This document shows positions 36,189 through 45,430 of a stretch of 64,000 nucleotides of DNA, in pieces. Below the pieces are notes generated by a model. That model saw nothing but the letters and a program-made list of their open reading frames with translations. It did no database searches and was not told where the DNA came from. The DNA lies in the NCBI GenBank assembly GCA_014163555.1, contig JACJGO010000020.1:55452-119451 (forward strand), given 5' to 3'. How positions within the stretch are numbered: position 1 is the stretch's first letter; each line of letters opens with the position of its first letter. The position numbers and the translations under genes are program-made. The DNA comes from Flavisolibacter longurius (lineage in GTDB: Bacteria > Bacteroidota > Bacteroidia > Chitinophagales > Chitinophagaceae).

Positions 36189-36402
36189 CGTATTCACCCT
36201 TCCAGGCATACCAGCCAAATACGGTAAGGCCAATGGCAATAGGCGTGAAGATGGCGATGATGATAATCCAGGGAAGAGGTTTGTTGATGTCATCGGTGCC
36301 GGCCGGATTGATGTTGTTGATCGCACCCCAGATCAATACAGCAATGGCGATGGGGCCAAGCACCATCCAGATTGCTCCCAAATATCGTTTCAGTTGATTC
36401 AT
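36169..36402 (-). CDS. Small two-helix membrane protein, MFS partner (DUF6814-like)
   Basis: 77 residues with two membrane helices (about 10-27 and 45-64) and a charged tail GEYDRYADE. It follows the MFS transporter gene by 51 bp on the same strand. Small proteins of this form next to MHS-type MFS carriers are annotated as transporter small subunits in Bacteroidota. A role as partner or stabiliser of the carrier is inferred from context. The last codons come from a repeat array. Confidence 0.65.
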   Translation of the reverse strand: MNQLKRYLGAIWMVLGPIAIAVLIWGAINNINPAGTDDINKPLPWIIIIAIFTPIAIGLTVFGWYAWKGEYDRYADE

Positions 36403-36453
36403 GCTAAACGCTTTTATCGTAATACGGTTTGTGTCAATTCATTTTTTTTGCAC

Positions 36454-37926
36454 TCAATCCGTTACATCATTGTCAATCTTGTTAGAGAGATAAAGGGATC
36501 CAATGATAAAACTAAGTGCTGCAATGCCAATCGGATACCAAAGTCCGGAGAGATGGTTGGTTCCTTTTATGGTGGTGATCAGTGTGGCAATAAACGGCAC
36601 CAGTCCACCGAATACACCATTACCGATATGATATGGCAGCGACATGGATGTATAACGAATTTTGGTGGGAAACAGCTCTACCAAAAAAGCGGCAATGGGC
36701 CCGTACACCATTGTTACAAATAAAACCATGGCGAAAATCAGTGCAATCATCTGCCATTTATCGGCTTCGCTCAACGTGATTTCGTTTTTGATTTTGGGTG
36801 CTCCGGCAGTTTGTGTGGCCGTTGTTTTTAACCGGCTGCCATCTTCAAAGTCTTTGATCACCGTGGTAACGGCTGCCTGTACCATAGCGTTGTTGGCAGT
36901 GGTGGACGTAGTAGCGGCAATGTTTTTCTGTGTAACATCGGAGAGAGTATACAGGCGGTCGAAAATGGGCCGGTAGAAGAGTACACCGAGCAGCATGCCG
37001 ATCATCATGATATTTTTTCGGCCCCATTTATCCGACAGGCTGCCAAATAACACAAAGAATGGCGTGGCAATGGCCAGTGCAATCAGGATAATAGTGTTGG
37101 CTTGTTCATACTCCAGGTTGCATTTGCTGAGAAGAAAGGTCTGGGCATAAAACTGGCCGGTATACCAGATCACACCTTGCCCCATGGTAACTCCAAACAG
37201 CGCCAGCAGCACCATTTTGAAATTGGACTTGTGCCCAAAGCTTTCTTTCAGCGGGTTTTTCGACGTTTTGCCTTCACCTTTCAGTTTGGCAAAAAGGGGT
37301 GATTCCTGCATGCGCAGGCGGATAAAAATAGAAACGCCTACAAGCACAATGGAAAGAAGAAAAGGATACCGCCAGCCATCACCATTAGTAAATTCATCCA
37401 CTCCCACAAGGCGTCGAATGGAAAGAATCACACCCAGCGAGAGGAATAATCCCAGTGTAGCGGTGGTTTGTATAAAGCTGGTATAAAAGCCGCGTTTGTT
37501 TACCGGCGAATGTTCGGCCACATAGGTAGCAGCGCCACCGTATTCGCCACCAAGAGCTAGTCCTTGCAGCAGGCGGAGGATCAAAACAAGAATTGGCGCC
37601 CAGGCACCGATCGTAGCATAGGAGGGAATGCAACCGATCAGAAACGTAGATAAGCCCATAAGCACCAACGTTAGCAAAAAGGTGTACTTCCGTCCGATAA
37701 GATCGCCCAAGCGACCAAACACCAGGGCACCAAAAGGCCGTACAATAAAACCGGCGGCAAAGGTGGCCAGTGTGGACAGCAATGCAGCGGTTGGGTTTTC
37801 AGCCGGAAAAAATTTTGCAGCGATAATCGTGGATAAACTTCCGAAAATGTAAAAGTCGTACCATTCAATGAGTGTGCCGACGGAAGATGCTGTGATGACC
37901 TTCCAGATTCCTTTGGGTGATGCCAT
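36454..37926 (-). CDS. MFS metabolite:H+ symporter (MHS family)
   Basis: 490 residues, twelve predicted helices. MHS-family signatures are clear: SSVGTLIEWYDFYIFGSL at the start, FGRLGDLIGRKYTF in the loop between helices 2 and 3, and LQGLALGGEYGGAATYVAEH. Relatives include ProP, ShiA, KgtP and citrate carriers. A long loop of about 90 residues (about 315-400) in the middle is larger than usual for the family. Substrate unknown; an organic acid or osmolyte is likely. It is paired with a small membrane protein downstream. Confidence 0.88.
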   Translation of the reverse strand: MASPKGIWKVITASSVGTLIEWYDFYIFGSLSTIIAAKFFPAENPTAALLSTLATFAAGFIVRPFGALVFGRLGDLIGRKYTFLLTLVLMGLSTFLIGCIPSYATIGAWAPILVLILRLLQGLALGGEYGGAATYVAEHSPVNKRGFYTSFIQTTATLGLFLSLGVILSIRRLVGVDEFTNGDGWRYPFLLSIVLVGVSIFIRLRMQESPLFAKLKGEGKTSKNPLKESFGHKSNFKMVLLALFGVTMGQGVIWYTGQFYAQTFLLSKCNLEYEQANTIILIALAIATPFFVLFGSLSDKWGRKNIMMIGMLLGVLFYRPIFDRLYTLSDVTQKNIAATTSTTANNAMVQAAVTTVIKDFEDGSRLKTTATQTAGAPKIKNEITLSEADKWQMIALIFAMVLFVTMVYGPIAAFLVELFPTKIRYTSMSLPYHIGNGVFGGLVPFIATLITTIKGTNHLSGLWYPIGIAALSFIIGSLYLSNKIDNDVTD

Positions 37927-37975
37927 GCAGAGGGTTGGGTTCTTTACAAAAGCAGAAAGATAACACCTTCAGGTC

Positions 37976-38009
37976 ATAAAAAATTATCCCCGCATGTAGC
38001 GGGGATAAT
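37976..38009 (-). terminator. Terminator of the carbonic anhydrase 1 operon
   Basis: Arms ATTATCCCCGC / GCGGGGATAAT with loop ATGTA. On the minus strand they are followed by TTTTTT. It lies just past the zinc-ribbon gene stop. Confidence 0.88.
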
Positions 38010-38012
38010 ATA

Positions 38013-38339
38013 TTAATCAAAATCGAAGAAATCACCGAGAAACCCTTTCTTCTTTTTATTCCGATAATAAGGGTCATTGTAATGTTTGTCGCCATAGTGA
38101 CGATCCTTTTTATAGTAATCATCATCGTAGGGCCGTTGCTGCAATGGCTGGCCAGGCGGCGGCACCTGCTGATTTGGCTGGCTCTGTTCCTGCCCGCCAA
38201 AATACGCATTGGAGCGTTCGATAATTTTATCCAACTCACCCCGGTCGAGCCATACGCCACGGCATTTTGGACAATAATCGATCTCTACGCCATTGCGGTC
38301 AGTCATAACCAAAGTTTCATTACAATTCGGACAATTCAT
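38013..38339 (-). CDS. zf-TFIIB-type zinc ribbon protein
   Basis: 108 residues. The N-terminal 40 residues hold a zinc ribbon (CPNCNETL and CPKCRGVWLDRGELD), the zf-TFIIB form common in bacterial proteins. The rest is low-complexity, rich in Gln, Pro, Tyr, Asp and Lys, and ends KKGFLGDFFDFD. It is the last gene of the small protein - SulP - carbonic anhydrase unit, 25 bp after the anhydrase. Function unknown; nucleic-acid or protein binding is a guess. Confidence 0.8.
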   Translation of the reverse strand: MNCPNCNETLVMTDRNGVEIDYCPKCRGVWLDRGELDKIIERSNAYFGGQEQSQPNQQVPPPGQPLQQRPYDDDYYKKDRHYGDKHYNDPYYRNKKKKGFLGDFFDFD

Positions 38340-38364
38340 TTAGTAAGATTTAAAAGTTACCAAG

Positions 38365-39018
38365 CTAAGGCTGTTTACTTTTCACAAGCCCATCAAACTC
38401 ATAGATAGAATCAATATGCGTGCCCGCTTTCATTTCATATACAGGCTTGATCACACCGTCCTTGAGTCCATACACCCAACCATGCAGATCGGGTCGCTGC
38501 TCCTTCTGCCAGTAGCGCTGAATGATGCTGGTTTTCGCCAGGTTATTTACCTGCTCCTGCACATTCAATTCTACCAGTCGGTTGATGCGTTCTTCTTCAT
38601 CCTTGATGGCTTCAATTTCGGAACGGTGCGTACGGATAACGTCTTTAATGTTACGCAGCCACATATTCAGCACCGGCTTAAAGTCCTGGTTTGTGGAAGC
38701 GGCTTTTACACCACCGCAACCATAGTGTCCACACACGATAATATGTTTTACTTTCAGGTGTGCAACGGCATAATCCAGTACGGCTAAAAGATTCACGTCC
38801 GTATTCACTACGAGGTTGGCCACATTGCGGTGAACAAAGATCTCACCCGGTTGTGTACCCGTAATTTCATTGGCCGGTACGCGGCTGTCGCTGCAACCGA
38901 TCCATAAAAACTCCGGCTTTTGTACATCTGCCAGTCGTTCAAAATACGCCGGATCATCTGCTCTTTTTTCCTGCGCCCAGGCCTTGTTCTCCAATAATAA
39001 CTTTTCGTACGAATGCAT
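38365..39018 (-). CDS. can: Beta-carbonic anhydrase 1 (Can-like)
   Basis: 217 residues. It interconverts CO2 and bicarbonate. Zinc ligands and catalytic pair are seen: Cys42, Asp44 and Arg46 in GCSDSRVP, and His98 and Cys101 in CGHYGCGG. The overall form (GEIFVHRNVANLVV, LHGWVYGLKDG) matches the Can/clade B type. No signal peptide, so cytoplasmic. It lies 29 bp downstream of a SulP transporter, which fits bicarbonate supply or capture. Confidence 0.95.
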   Translation of the reverse strand: MHSYEKLLLENKAWAQEKRADDPAYFERLADVQKPEFLWIGCSDSRVPANEITGTQPGEIFVHRNVANLVVNTDVNLLAVLDYAVAHLKVKHIIVCGHYGCGGVKAASTNQDFKPVLNMWLRNIKDVIRTHRSEIEAIKDEEERINRLVELNVQEQVNNLAKTSIIQRYWQKEQRPDLHGWVYGLKDGVIKPVYEMKAGTHIDSIYEFDGLVKSKQP

Positions 39019-39047
39019 AGTCTGTTTTTCAGTTTAAAATTACTTCT

Positions 39048-40670
39048 TTAGGCACCGGCAGGAACCAATTTTTTATCGTGTGTCCGAACCACGTCGGCTT
39101 CATTTCTGCTACTCTCTATTACCAATTTGCTGAAGCCATGATTGCGGAAGGAACTTGTTTTGATTTCCACGTGAATATTTTTCAGCGGTGCGTGGATCAT
39201 GAAATCCTCGATCACTTCAATAATGTCCTTGTCAATAAAATCAGCACGGCTGGTATCAATCAGTACCGAAGAATTTTCAGGGATTTCTTCCAGCTTGTTT
39301 TTGATGATGGGTTTGTTCAGGAAGGAAACATCTTTCCGCAGGCGGAAAAGAAACTTGTTGTCATCGTGTACAACAAATACCGATGAACGGAAATTGCTGC
39401 GCATAACAAAAAAGATTCCCACACCAATACCAATCACCACACCAATCAGCAGGTCGGTTAAGAGGATGGCCACAATGGTAATAACGAAGGGGAAAAACTG
39501 GTCCCAGCCTTTTTTATAATGCGAAATAAAAAGTGCCGGCTTGGCCAGTTTATACCCTGTGAAGATCAACACGGCAGCAAGAGCGGCTTTGGGAATAAGG
39601 TTCAGGATACCCGGAATCAGGGCCACACAACTCAGTAGCAAAGTACCGTGCAGGATGGTTGACATTTTTGTTTTGGCACCCGAGTTTACGTTGGCCGAAG
39701 ACCGTACGATCACTGATGTTACCGGCAAACCGCCAATCAAACCGGAAACCATATTGCCCACACCTTGTGCCCGCAGTTCACGGTCTTTGTTGGTTACACG
39801 CTGGTAGGGATCCAGGTCATCTACCGCCTCAATGCTCAAAAGGGTTTCCAAACTGGCTACCAATGCCAGGGTAACACCGGTGATCCAAACATCTTTATTG
39901 GTAAATACGCTAAAGTCGGGGTGAGTAAAAAAGGAGAAAAATTCGCTTGTGGAAGAAGCTTGCGGTATCACCACCAAGTGCTCTCCGGAAAGAGCATTGC
40001 CGGCATTCATATTCTGTGCAATTAGGTTAATACCCACGCCTATTAACACCACCAGGAGCGGAGCTGGTACAAGGCGGATAAACCCTTTTTTGTTTGCTGT
40101 GAGTTTTTCCCAGATAAAATGAAACGCAAGACAAACACCGCCAATTAAAAAGGCAACCGGCGTAATGTGTGCAAAGCCATTGATAAAATTGGAGAAGATA
40201 TTGCCTTGTGCCGGTACCGGAACATTTTCATCGGTTTCGAAACGTGAATCATCTCCAAGAAGATGCGGAAACTGGTTTAAGATCAAAATCAAACCGATTG
40301 CGGCCAGCATGCCCTTAATAACGGCATTGGGTACATAATCGCCAATCACACCGGCTTTTACAAGACCGAGCACAAATTGAAGCGCACCACAAATAACCAC
40401 AGAAAACAAAAACGCTTCGAAAGAGGGCATTTTTAAAATGGCTGCTGCAACGATGGCTGTTAAACCCGCCGCCGGACCACTGACACTTAACTGCGAGCCG
40501 CTCAGGGAACCCACAACAATACCACCCACAAAGCCGGCAATTAACCCGCTAAACAGCGGCGCCTGCGAGGCCAACGCTACACCCAAACACAGTGGCAGGG
40601 CCACCAGAAACACTACTATAGACGACGGGATATCTGATCCCAGATTTTTGAAAAAGCTTTCACGCTTCAT
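39048..40670 (-). CDS. SulP family anion transporter 1 with STAS domain
   Basis: 540 residues from ATG 40670 (an upstream ATG at 40724 would add an unlikely tail). The membrane part carries SIVVFLVALPLCLGVALAS, the SulP motif SQLSVSGPAAGLTAIV and GLIGGLPVTSVIVRSSAN. A short STAS domain follows (about 455-530; SVLIDTSRADFIDKDIIEV). SulP proteins beside carbonic anhydrases, such as BicA, are often bicarbonate transporters, so bicarbonate is the best guess; sulfate is the alternative. It is clearly homologous to the second SulP at 41667-43301, over nearly all its length. Confidence 0.9.
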   Translation of the reverse strand: MKRESFFKNLGSDIPSSIVVFLVALPLCLGVALASQAPLFSGLIAGFVGGIVVGSLSGSQLSVSGPAAGLTAIVAAAILKMPSFEAFLFSVVICGALQFVLGLVKAGVIGDYVPNAVIKGMLAAIGLILILNQFPHLLGDDSRFETDENVPVPAQGNIFSNFINGFAHITPVAFLIGGVCLAFHFIWEKLTANKKGFIRLVPAPLLVVLIGVGINLIAQNMNAGNALSGEHLVVIPQASSTSEFFSFFTHPDFSVFTNKDVWITGVTLALVASLETLLSIEAVDDLDPYQRVTNKDRELRAQGVGNMVSGLIGGLPVTSVIVRSSANVNSGAKTKMSTILHGTLLLSCVALIPGILNLIPKAALAAVLIFTGYKLAKPALFISHYKKGWDQFFPFVITIVAILLTDLLIGVVIGIGVGIFFVMRSNFRSSVFVVHDDNKFLFRLRKDVSFLNKPIIKNKLEEIPENSSVLIDTSRADFIDKDIIEVIEDFMIHAPLKNIHVEIKTSSFRNHGFSKLVIESSRNEADVVRTHDKKLVPAGA

Positions 40671-40753
40671 TGCAAAATGATTTAAGGATAATAAGAAACA
40701 ACTGATGAAAGGGTTCAACAGCAAGGCAATCGCAGTAAAATAAAACGGGAGTA

Positions 40754-41113
40754 TTATCCTTTTTGTTCGGGAGGTGGTATCAGCAATTCGGGGTGATAAG
40801 CATGATAGAGATCAGCAGGATGACACTTGTAATACGACGTCAGCGTAATAAAATTATGCTCGATCGTATACAAGTTGTGCAGGTATTCGGAAAGCAGGGA
40901 GTTGCCTCCTTCGGCTCTTTCTTCATTGGTGTTGGCCAGCGGGTTAGTGGTATCCGGTTCCGGATCTTCTGCACCCAGGTTCTCAATCTGGTTATGCAAC
41001 TGCTGGCTTTCATTTACGTACGGAAGGCAGACCGTCAGCCATACCAGGGCCAGCAGCATAAAGATGCTGGAGAGGATATGCCTGCGTGAATAAATCTGCT
41101 TCGTACGATTCAT
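40754..41113 (-). CDS. Small membrane-anchored protein with C-terminal PPP motif (module 1)
   Basis: 119 residues from ATG 41113. A short basic start, one membrane helix (about 14-35), an acidic middle (ENLGAEDPEPD), then a Tyr/His-rich region YYKCHPADLYHAYHPE and an end LLIPPPEQKG. I do not recognise the family. The topology suggests a tail outside the inner membrane. It is the first gene of the operon with SulP 1 and carbonic anhydrase 1, and its position mirrors that of the small gene at 41294. Confidence 0.7.
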   Translation of the reverse strand: MNRTKQIYSRRHILSSIFMLLALVWLTVCLPYVNESQQLHNQIENLGAEDPEPDTTNPLANTNEERAEGGNSLLSEYLHNLYTIEHNFITLTSYYKCHPADLYHAYHPELLIPPPEQKG

Positions 41114-41120
41114 GTGGTGG

Positions 41121-41152
41121 CAAAAGTAAACGATACGGATTAGAAATTTCAA
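41121..41152 (-). promoter_or_regulatory. Promoter of the module 1 operon
   Basis: On the minus strand, TTG (41152-41150) and TACTTTTG (41128-41121) are 21 bp apart, a full -33/-7 pair. The start codon is only 7 bp after the -7 box, so the transcript is leaderless or nearly so. Confidence 0.6.
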
Positions 41153-41293
41153 TTCGATTTTGGAATAAACCTTTAATTGGATCGATTGTTAGGTCTTTAA
41201 CTTTTTTAATGATTGATTTTTTTGTTGCTGTCAATTTTTCACCAAATTTTGCATGGCATATTTTCTGATAGTGCTCTAAATATTTTGTAACAC

Positions 41294-41590
41294 ATGTCAA
41301 AATTCCTGCTGGCCATACTGCTTTGCTTTGCTACAGTAGCTGTAGTGGCGCATGGGGTTTTGATCTATCAGGTAAATGCAACGGTTACGTTGATTGCTGA
41401 AGAAGAAACCCACGATCACCACTCTTCCGGCAAAGAAATAAAGGACCTCAGCAAAGAAAGAATTTCGTTTCCTCCCGACTTTTATAAGTACGCGTTTATC
41501 AAGAAACTTCACATCTCCGCACTCGACAATTGGTTTATGTGCTCCAAAGGTTTCTACGATAAACCGTACAATCCTCCCGAAGCAATCTGA
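41294..41590 (+). CDS. Small membrane-anchored protein with C-terminal PP motif (module 2)
   Basis: 98 residues. One membrane helix or uncleaved signal (about 4-22), a His-rich acidic middle (EEETHDHHSSG) and a C-terminal part FPPDFYKYAF with WFMCSKGFYDKPYNPPEAI. I do not recognise the family. Like the small protein of module 1, it has one Cys in an aromatic-rich tail and ends shortly after a Pro-Pro pair. The SulP 2 gene follows after 76 bp. The His cluster could bind metal, which is inference. Confidence 0.7.
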   Translation: MSKFLLAILLCFATVAVVAHGVLIYQVNATVTLIAEEETHDHHSSGKEIKDLSKERISFPPDFYKYAFIKKLHISALDNWFMCSKGFYDKPYNPPEAI

Positions 41591-41666
41591 TCATTTTATT
41601 CTTTTTGGTTTACGCACCTGTCTGCGTTGACTTGTTTATTCTTTCATTTTAAAACATAGGTTTTTT

Positions 41667-43301
41667 ATGAACAGATCCTTGTTTGGTCATCTGAAATCAG
41701 ATCTATCATCAAGCATTGTTGTGTTTTTAGTGGCAGTACCGCTTTGTTTGGGTATTGCCCTTGCGTCCGGCGCACCGTTCTTCTCCGGTTTAATTGCCGG
41801 CATTGTTGGCGGTATTGTCATTGGCTCGTTGAGTAATTCACAGCTAAGTGTCAGCGGACCGGCGGCCGGCCTTACTGCCATTGTGTTAACCGCCATCACC
41901 AAGCTGGGTGCATTCGAAATTTTTCTGTGCGCCGTAGTGGTAGCCGGCATGCTGCAGCTTACGTTGGGCTTTATCCGCGCCGGCAGCATTGCCAATTATT
42001 TTCCGGGCAGTGTTATCAAAGGCATGCTCACCGGGATTGGAATTATCATTATTCTCAAACAAATTCCCCATGCTTTTGGTTATGATAAAGAAGCCGAAGG
42101 AAGCCAGGCTTTCTTTGGCACTGACGGAAATACAATGTTCACCGCTTTACTGGAACCGCTGACAAAAATTCATTACGGTGTCACCATTATTACATTGGTG
42201 TCGCTGGCCCTGCTGATCCTGTGGGAAAAGCCGTTTATGAAAAAGTTCGGTGCTGTACCGGGTGCCCTTGTTGCGGTGGCAGTCAGCATTCTTCTCAACT
42301 TTGTTTTTACGGCTGTTGCTCCTGCCTTGCGGGTTGGAGGCGAACACCTGGTGCAGATACCGGTGCCGGGAAATATCAGTGAGTTTGTGGGGCTGTTTCA
42401 GTTTCCTGATTTTTCGCGGATGTTCACAGGCGATGTTCTGCTGACGGCTGTTACACTGGCAACGGTAGCATCGGTGGAAACACTGCTTTGTATCGAAGCC
42501 GTTGATAAAATGGATCCACAGCGACGGATCACCAATCCTAACCGCGAACTGAAAGCACAAGGAATTGGAAACATCGTTTCGGGTTTATTAGGTGGTCTTC
42601 CGGTAACCAGCGTGATTGTGCGCAGCACGGCCAACCTGAATGCCGGTGCCAAAACCAAACTATCCGCCATCCTGCACGGTTTGCTGATTTTGGTGTGTGT
42701 GTTGCTGATACCCGGTATCCTGAACATGATTCCGTTGGGTGCGCTGGCAGCCATCCTGCTGATGACCGGATATAAGCTGGCAAAGATTTCTATCTTTAAA
42801 CAAATGTTTGCCAATGGCAAATACCAGTGGATCCCCTTCCTGGTTACAGTGATAGCCGTGGTTCGGTTTGACCTGCTGACCGGTGTGGGACTTGGCCTGG
42901 TGGCCAGTATTGTCGCTATCCTTTATGGCAACCTGAAAAATTCGTATTACTTCCATAAGAAAGAGCACCACGACGGTGAGTTGATCCACATCCGTCTTTC
43001 TGAAGAAGTTTCATTTCTGAACAAGGCAAGCATCAAGCTGACGCTTGACCACCTGCCGGAGAATTCCACTGTGCTCATTGATGCAACTGCTACGCATTAT
43101 ATCGATTTCGATGTGCTGGAACTGATCAAAGAGTTTAAGGAGGTAAAGGCACCGCTAAAGAACATCCGCTGTGTACTGGAGGGTTTCAAGGAAGCCTACA
43201 ATATCACCAATTCGCATAATGTGCAATCCGAACCCATGCATACCAATCAGACCACCTATTCAGAAGAAAAAATTGAAAAGCTTCTGGCTACCCAATCATA
43301 A
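41667..43301 (+). CDS. SulP family anion transporter 2 with STAS domain
   Basis: 544 residues, full SulP layout with SIVVFLVAVPLCLGIALAS, SQLSVSGPAAGLTAIV, GLLGGLPVTSVIVRSTAN and a C-terminal STAS domain (STVLIDATATHYIDFDVLEL). It aligns with SulP 1 from end to end by eye, so the two are paralogues, well diverged. Bicarbonate is the likely substrate because carbonic anhydrase 2 starts 20 bp downstream. Sulfate or another anion remains possible. Confidence 0.9.
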   Translation: MNRSLFGHLKSDLSSSIVVFLVAVPLCLGIALASGAPFFSGLIAGIVGGIVIGSLSNSQLSVSGPAAGLTAIVLTAITKLGAFEIFLCAVVVAGMLQLTLGFIRAGSIANYFPGSVIKGMLTGIGIIIILKQIPHAFGYDKEAEGSQAFFGTDGNTMFTALLEPLTKIHYGVTIITLVSLALLILWEKPFMKKFGAVPGALVAVAVSILLNFVFTAVAPALRVGGEHLVQIPVPGNISEFVGLFQFPDFSRMFTGDVLLTAVTLATVASVETLLCIEAVDKMDPQRRITNPNRELKAQGIGNIVSGLLGGLPVTSVIVRSTANLNAGAKTKLSAILHGLLILVCVLLIPGILNMIPLGALAAILLMTGYKLAKISIFKQMFANGKYQWIPFLVTVIAVVRFDLLTGVGLGLVASIVAILYGNLKNSYYFHKKEHHDGELIHIRLSEEVSFLNKASIKLTLDHLPENSTVLIDATATHYIDFDVLELIKEFKEVKAPLKNIRCVLEGFKEAYNITNSHNVQSEPMHTNQTTYSEEKIEKLLATQS

Positions 43302-43321
43302 TCAAAAAACAATCAGAAACA

Positions 43322-43996
43322 ATGAGAACGTTAAACAGAGAGTTACAACAGTCAATCACGCCGATGCAAGCCCTGGAAATTTTAAGAGATGGGAACAAGC
43401 GCTTTGTAAATAACCTGAAAGTAAACCGCAACCTGCTGGAGCAGGTAAACGATACCCGCGATGGACAATGGCCGTTTGCAGTCGTATTGAGCTGTATCGA
43501 CAGCCGCACCTCGGCTGAACTGATTTTTGATCAGGGCCTGGGTGATGTTTTTAGTGTGCGCATTGCCGGTAATATTGTGAATGAAGACATTTTGGGAAGC
43601 ATGGAGTTTGGCTGTAAGGTGGCCGGATCAAAATGCATCGTGGTGCTGGGGCATTCCAAGTGCGGTGCGATAAAAGGTGCCTGCGACAGCGTGGAAATGG
43701 GTAACCTGACAACACTTTTATCGAAAATTGAACCCGCCGTGAGTGCTGAAACAAAAACCCGTGAAAACCGCAATGCGGCCAATAGCGAGTTTGTGGAAAA
43801 TGTCGCGGAAATCAATGTACGCCGAAACGTGGAACTGATCCTGGCTCAAAGCCCGATTCTGGAAGAAATGGTCAGCAAGGGCGAAATCGCTATCGTCGGT
43901 GCCATGTATGATGTGACAACAGGCGAGGTGAAGTTTTATGATGATACCCTGCAGTTTGCAAAAGAGCAAAAGCAGACTGCAGTAGTGGCTATCTAA
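43322..43996 (+). CDS. Beta-carbonic anhydrase 2
   Basis: 224 residues. Active-site residues are Cys58, Asp60 and Arg62 in SCIDSRTS, and His111 and Cys114 in GHSKCGAIKGA. The sequence around them (LIFDQGLGDVFSVRIAGNIV, LGSMEFGCKVAGSKCIVVLG) belongs to a different beta-class branch from carbonic anhydrase 1, so the two modules did not arise by simple duplication of all genes. Cytoplasmic, no signal peptide. It is the last gene of the module 2 operon and ends at a strong terminator. Confidence 0.93.
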   Translation: MRTLNRELQQSITPMQALEILRDGNKRFVNNLKVNRNLLEQVNDTRDGQWPFAVVLSCIDSRTSAELIFDQGLGDVFSVRIAGNIVNEDILGSMEFGCKVAGSKCIVVLGHSKCGAIKGACDSVEMGNLTTLLSKIEPAVSAETKTRENRNAANSEFVENVAEINVRRNVELILAQSPILEEMVSKGEIAIVGAMYDVTTGEVKFYDDTLQFAKEQKQTAVVAI

Positions 43997-44016
43997 TCTT
44001 TCTCTTTTAATAGAAA

Positions 44017-44046
44017 AATGCCCTGCGAATCTGCAGGGCATTTTTT
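44017..44046. terminator. Bidirectional terminator between carbonic anhydrase 2 and tolC
   Basis: Arms AATGCCCTGC / GCAGGGCATT, followed by a run of T. On the other strand it ends in A/T-rich sequence and lies 4 bp past the tolC stop. Confidence 0.88.
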
Positions 44047-44050
44047 GTCT

Positions 44051-45430
44051 TTACCGTAAAGCACCCGCAGCCCAAAGCACACCCACTCTTGCTTTTTGCT
44101 CCTTGCTTTGGAGCTCTACCAGTTTTTGCCGGGCTTCAATTGTTTTTTGTTCACGGCTGTTGATCAGGAACAGGGAGCTTTCACCGTTCTGAAAACGGAT
44201 CTCTTCACCCCTTTGCAACTGTGCATACGAAGCAATAGCCTGTTGCTGCAGTAAAATTTGTCGCTCCACCTGCCGCCACTCGTTGTAATACTGCCTGAGT
44301 TTTGTTTGCAGTTGCATGCGCTTGCCCAGTTGCTGCAACGCTGTCTGCTCTATTTTCAATTTTGCCTTGCGGTACTCCCCCCGTCCTTCGGAAAGGCGTA
44401 GGGGCAAAGAAACGGCTATCCCATACCGGTAGTTATTCTGAAACCAGGCCGAATTGAATGATTTTGTCAGGTCGTGCGATTTGCTCAGTTGATTGTACTT
44501 CAGGTAAACCGATGGCAACAGCGATTGAAATTTCAATCGCTTTTCCACCTGCAACGCATCCAGCTTAAAGCGGTACTGCGCCAGTTCGGGATGCAGTTGT
44601 ACCTGTTGCAGCAGTCTTTCCAGTTGCAGCGACTCCAAAGAAACCGGCATCGATGATTGGGGAGAAACGTTTGGGGGGAGTGCATACGCTTCTCCATTTT
44701 GTTGCCACAGAAAGACGTTTACCTCTAGCTCTGAGTTGGCAACACCCAGCACAACATCCTGTTCTGCGATCTGGAACGATTGCAACTGTGCCAGGGCTTC
44801 CACCGTATCAATGGCCGGCCGTTCGCCAATTCCGTAGCCTGTTTTCACAAGGCGAAAACGTTCGCTTGCGTTTTGAATGGCCTGCCGGAAAAGCAATTGT
44901 ACCTGGTGCTGCTGCCACCAGTTCCAGTAAGCCTTTGCCGCATCAAACAGCAGGTTGTTTAAAACTGTTTGTTGCTCCTGCACAGAAAGATTCTGGAAGA
45001 TCTTTGCCTGTTGCAGATCGGCTCTTCTCCTATCCATCAGCAGGCCTTTTCCAACGGGAACGCTCAGGCCAAAATAATTGCTGTTGCCTTTGGTATCGGG
45101 AGTGGAGGTGCGCTGGCCCGAAAGACTTTCAACACCTGCTACAATATCAACGCCGTACCAGGTAGGAATTTTCAGTTCACTGATCTGGTGATCGTAATAG
45201 AGGAGTCCATCGAACTCTTTCCGGTTGATGGCGTTTTGCAATTGCGGATCAAATCCACTCCGGGCCGACGTGACATTTGCTTTTGCGATTTCTACATCCA
45301 GCGCCGCCTGGCGGGCAATGGGATGAAAGGCTTTCACGGCGCTTAAATATTCTTCCAGTGAAAGGGTCTGTTGTGCTCTGGTAAACAGGCCACTCACCAA
45401 CAAAGCCAACATTATGATGACGCGGTTCAT
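44051..45430 (-). CDS. TolC-family outer membrane efflux protein
   Basis: 459 residues with a signal peptide ending FTRAQQ. Long alpha-helices rich in Gln, Leu and Glu (LQHHQVQLLFRQAIQNASER-type segments) form the two OEP repeats. It builds the outer membrane channel for the HlyD-ABC exporter encoded just upstream; its start overlaps the hlyD stop by 4 bp, showing coupling. Substrate unknown. Confidence 0.88.
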   Translation of the reverse strand: MNRVIIMLALLVSGLFTRAQQTLSLEEYLSAVKAFHPIARQAALDVEIAKANVTSARSGFDPQLQNAINRKEFDGLLYYDHQISELKIPTWYGVDIVAGVESLSGQRTSTPDTKGNSNYFGLSVPVGKGLLMDRRRADLQQAKIFQNLSVQEQQTVLNNLLFDAAKAYWNWWQQHQVQLLFRQAIQNASERFRLVKTGYGIGERPAIDTVEALAQLQSFQIAEQDVVLGVANSELEVNVFLWQQNGEAYALPPNVSPQSSMPVSLESLQLERLLQQVQLHPELAQYRFKLDALQVEKRLKFQSLLPSVYLKYNQLSKSHDLTKSFNSAWFQNNYRYGIAVSLPLRLSEGRGEYRKAKLKIEQTALQQLGKRMQLQTKLRQYYNEWRQVERQILLQQQAIASYAQLQRGEEIRFQNGESSLFLINSREQKTIEARQKLVELQSKEQKARVGVLWAAGALR

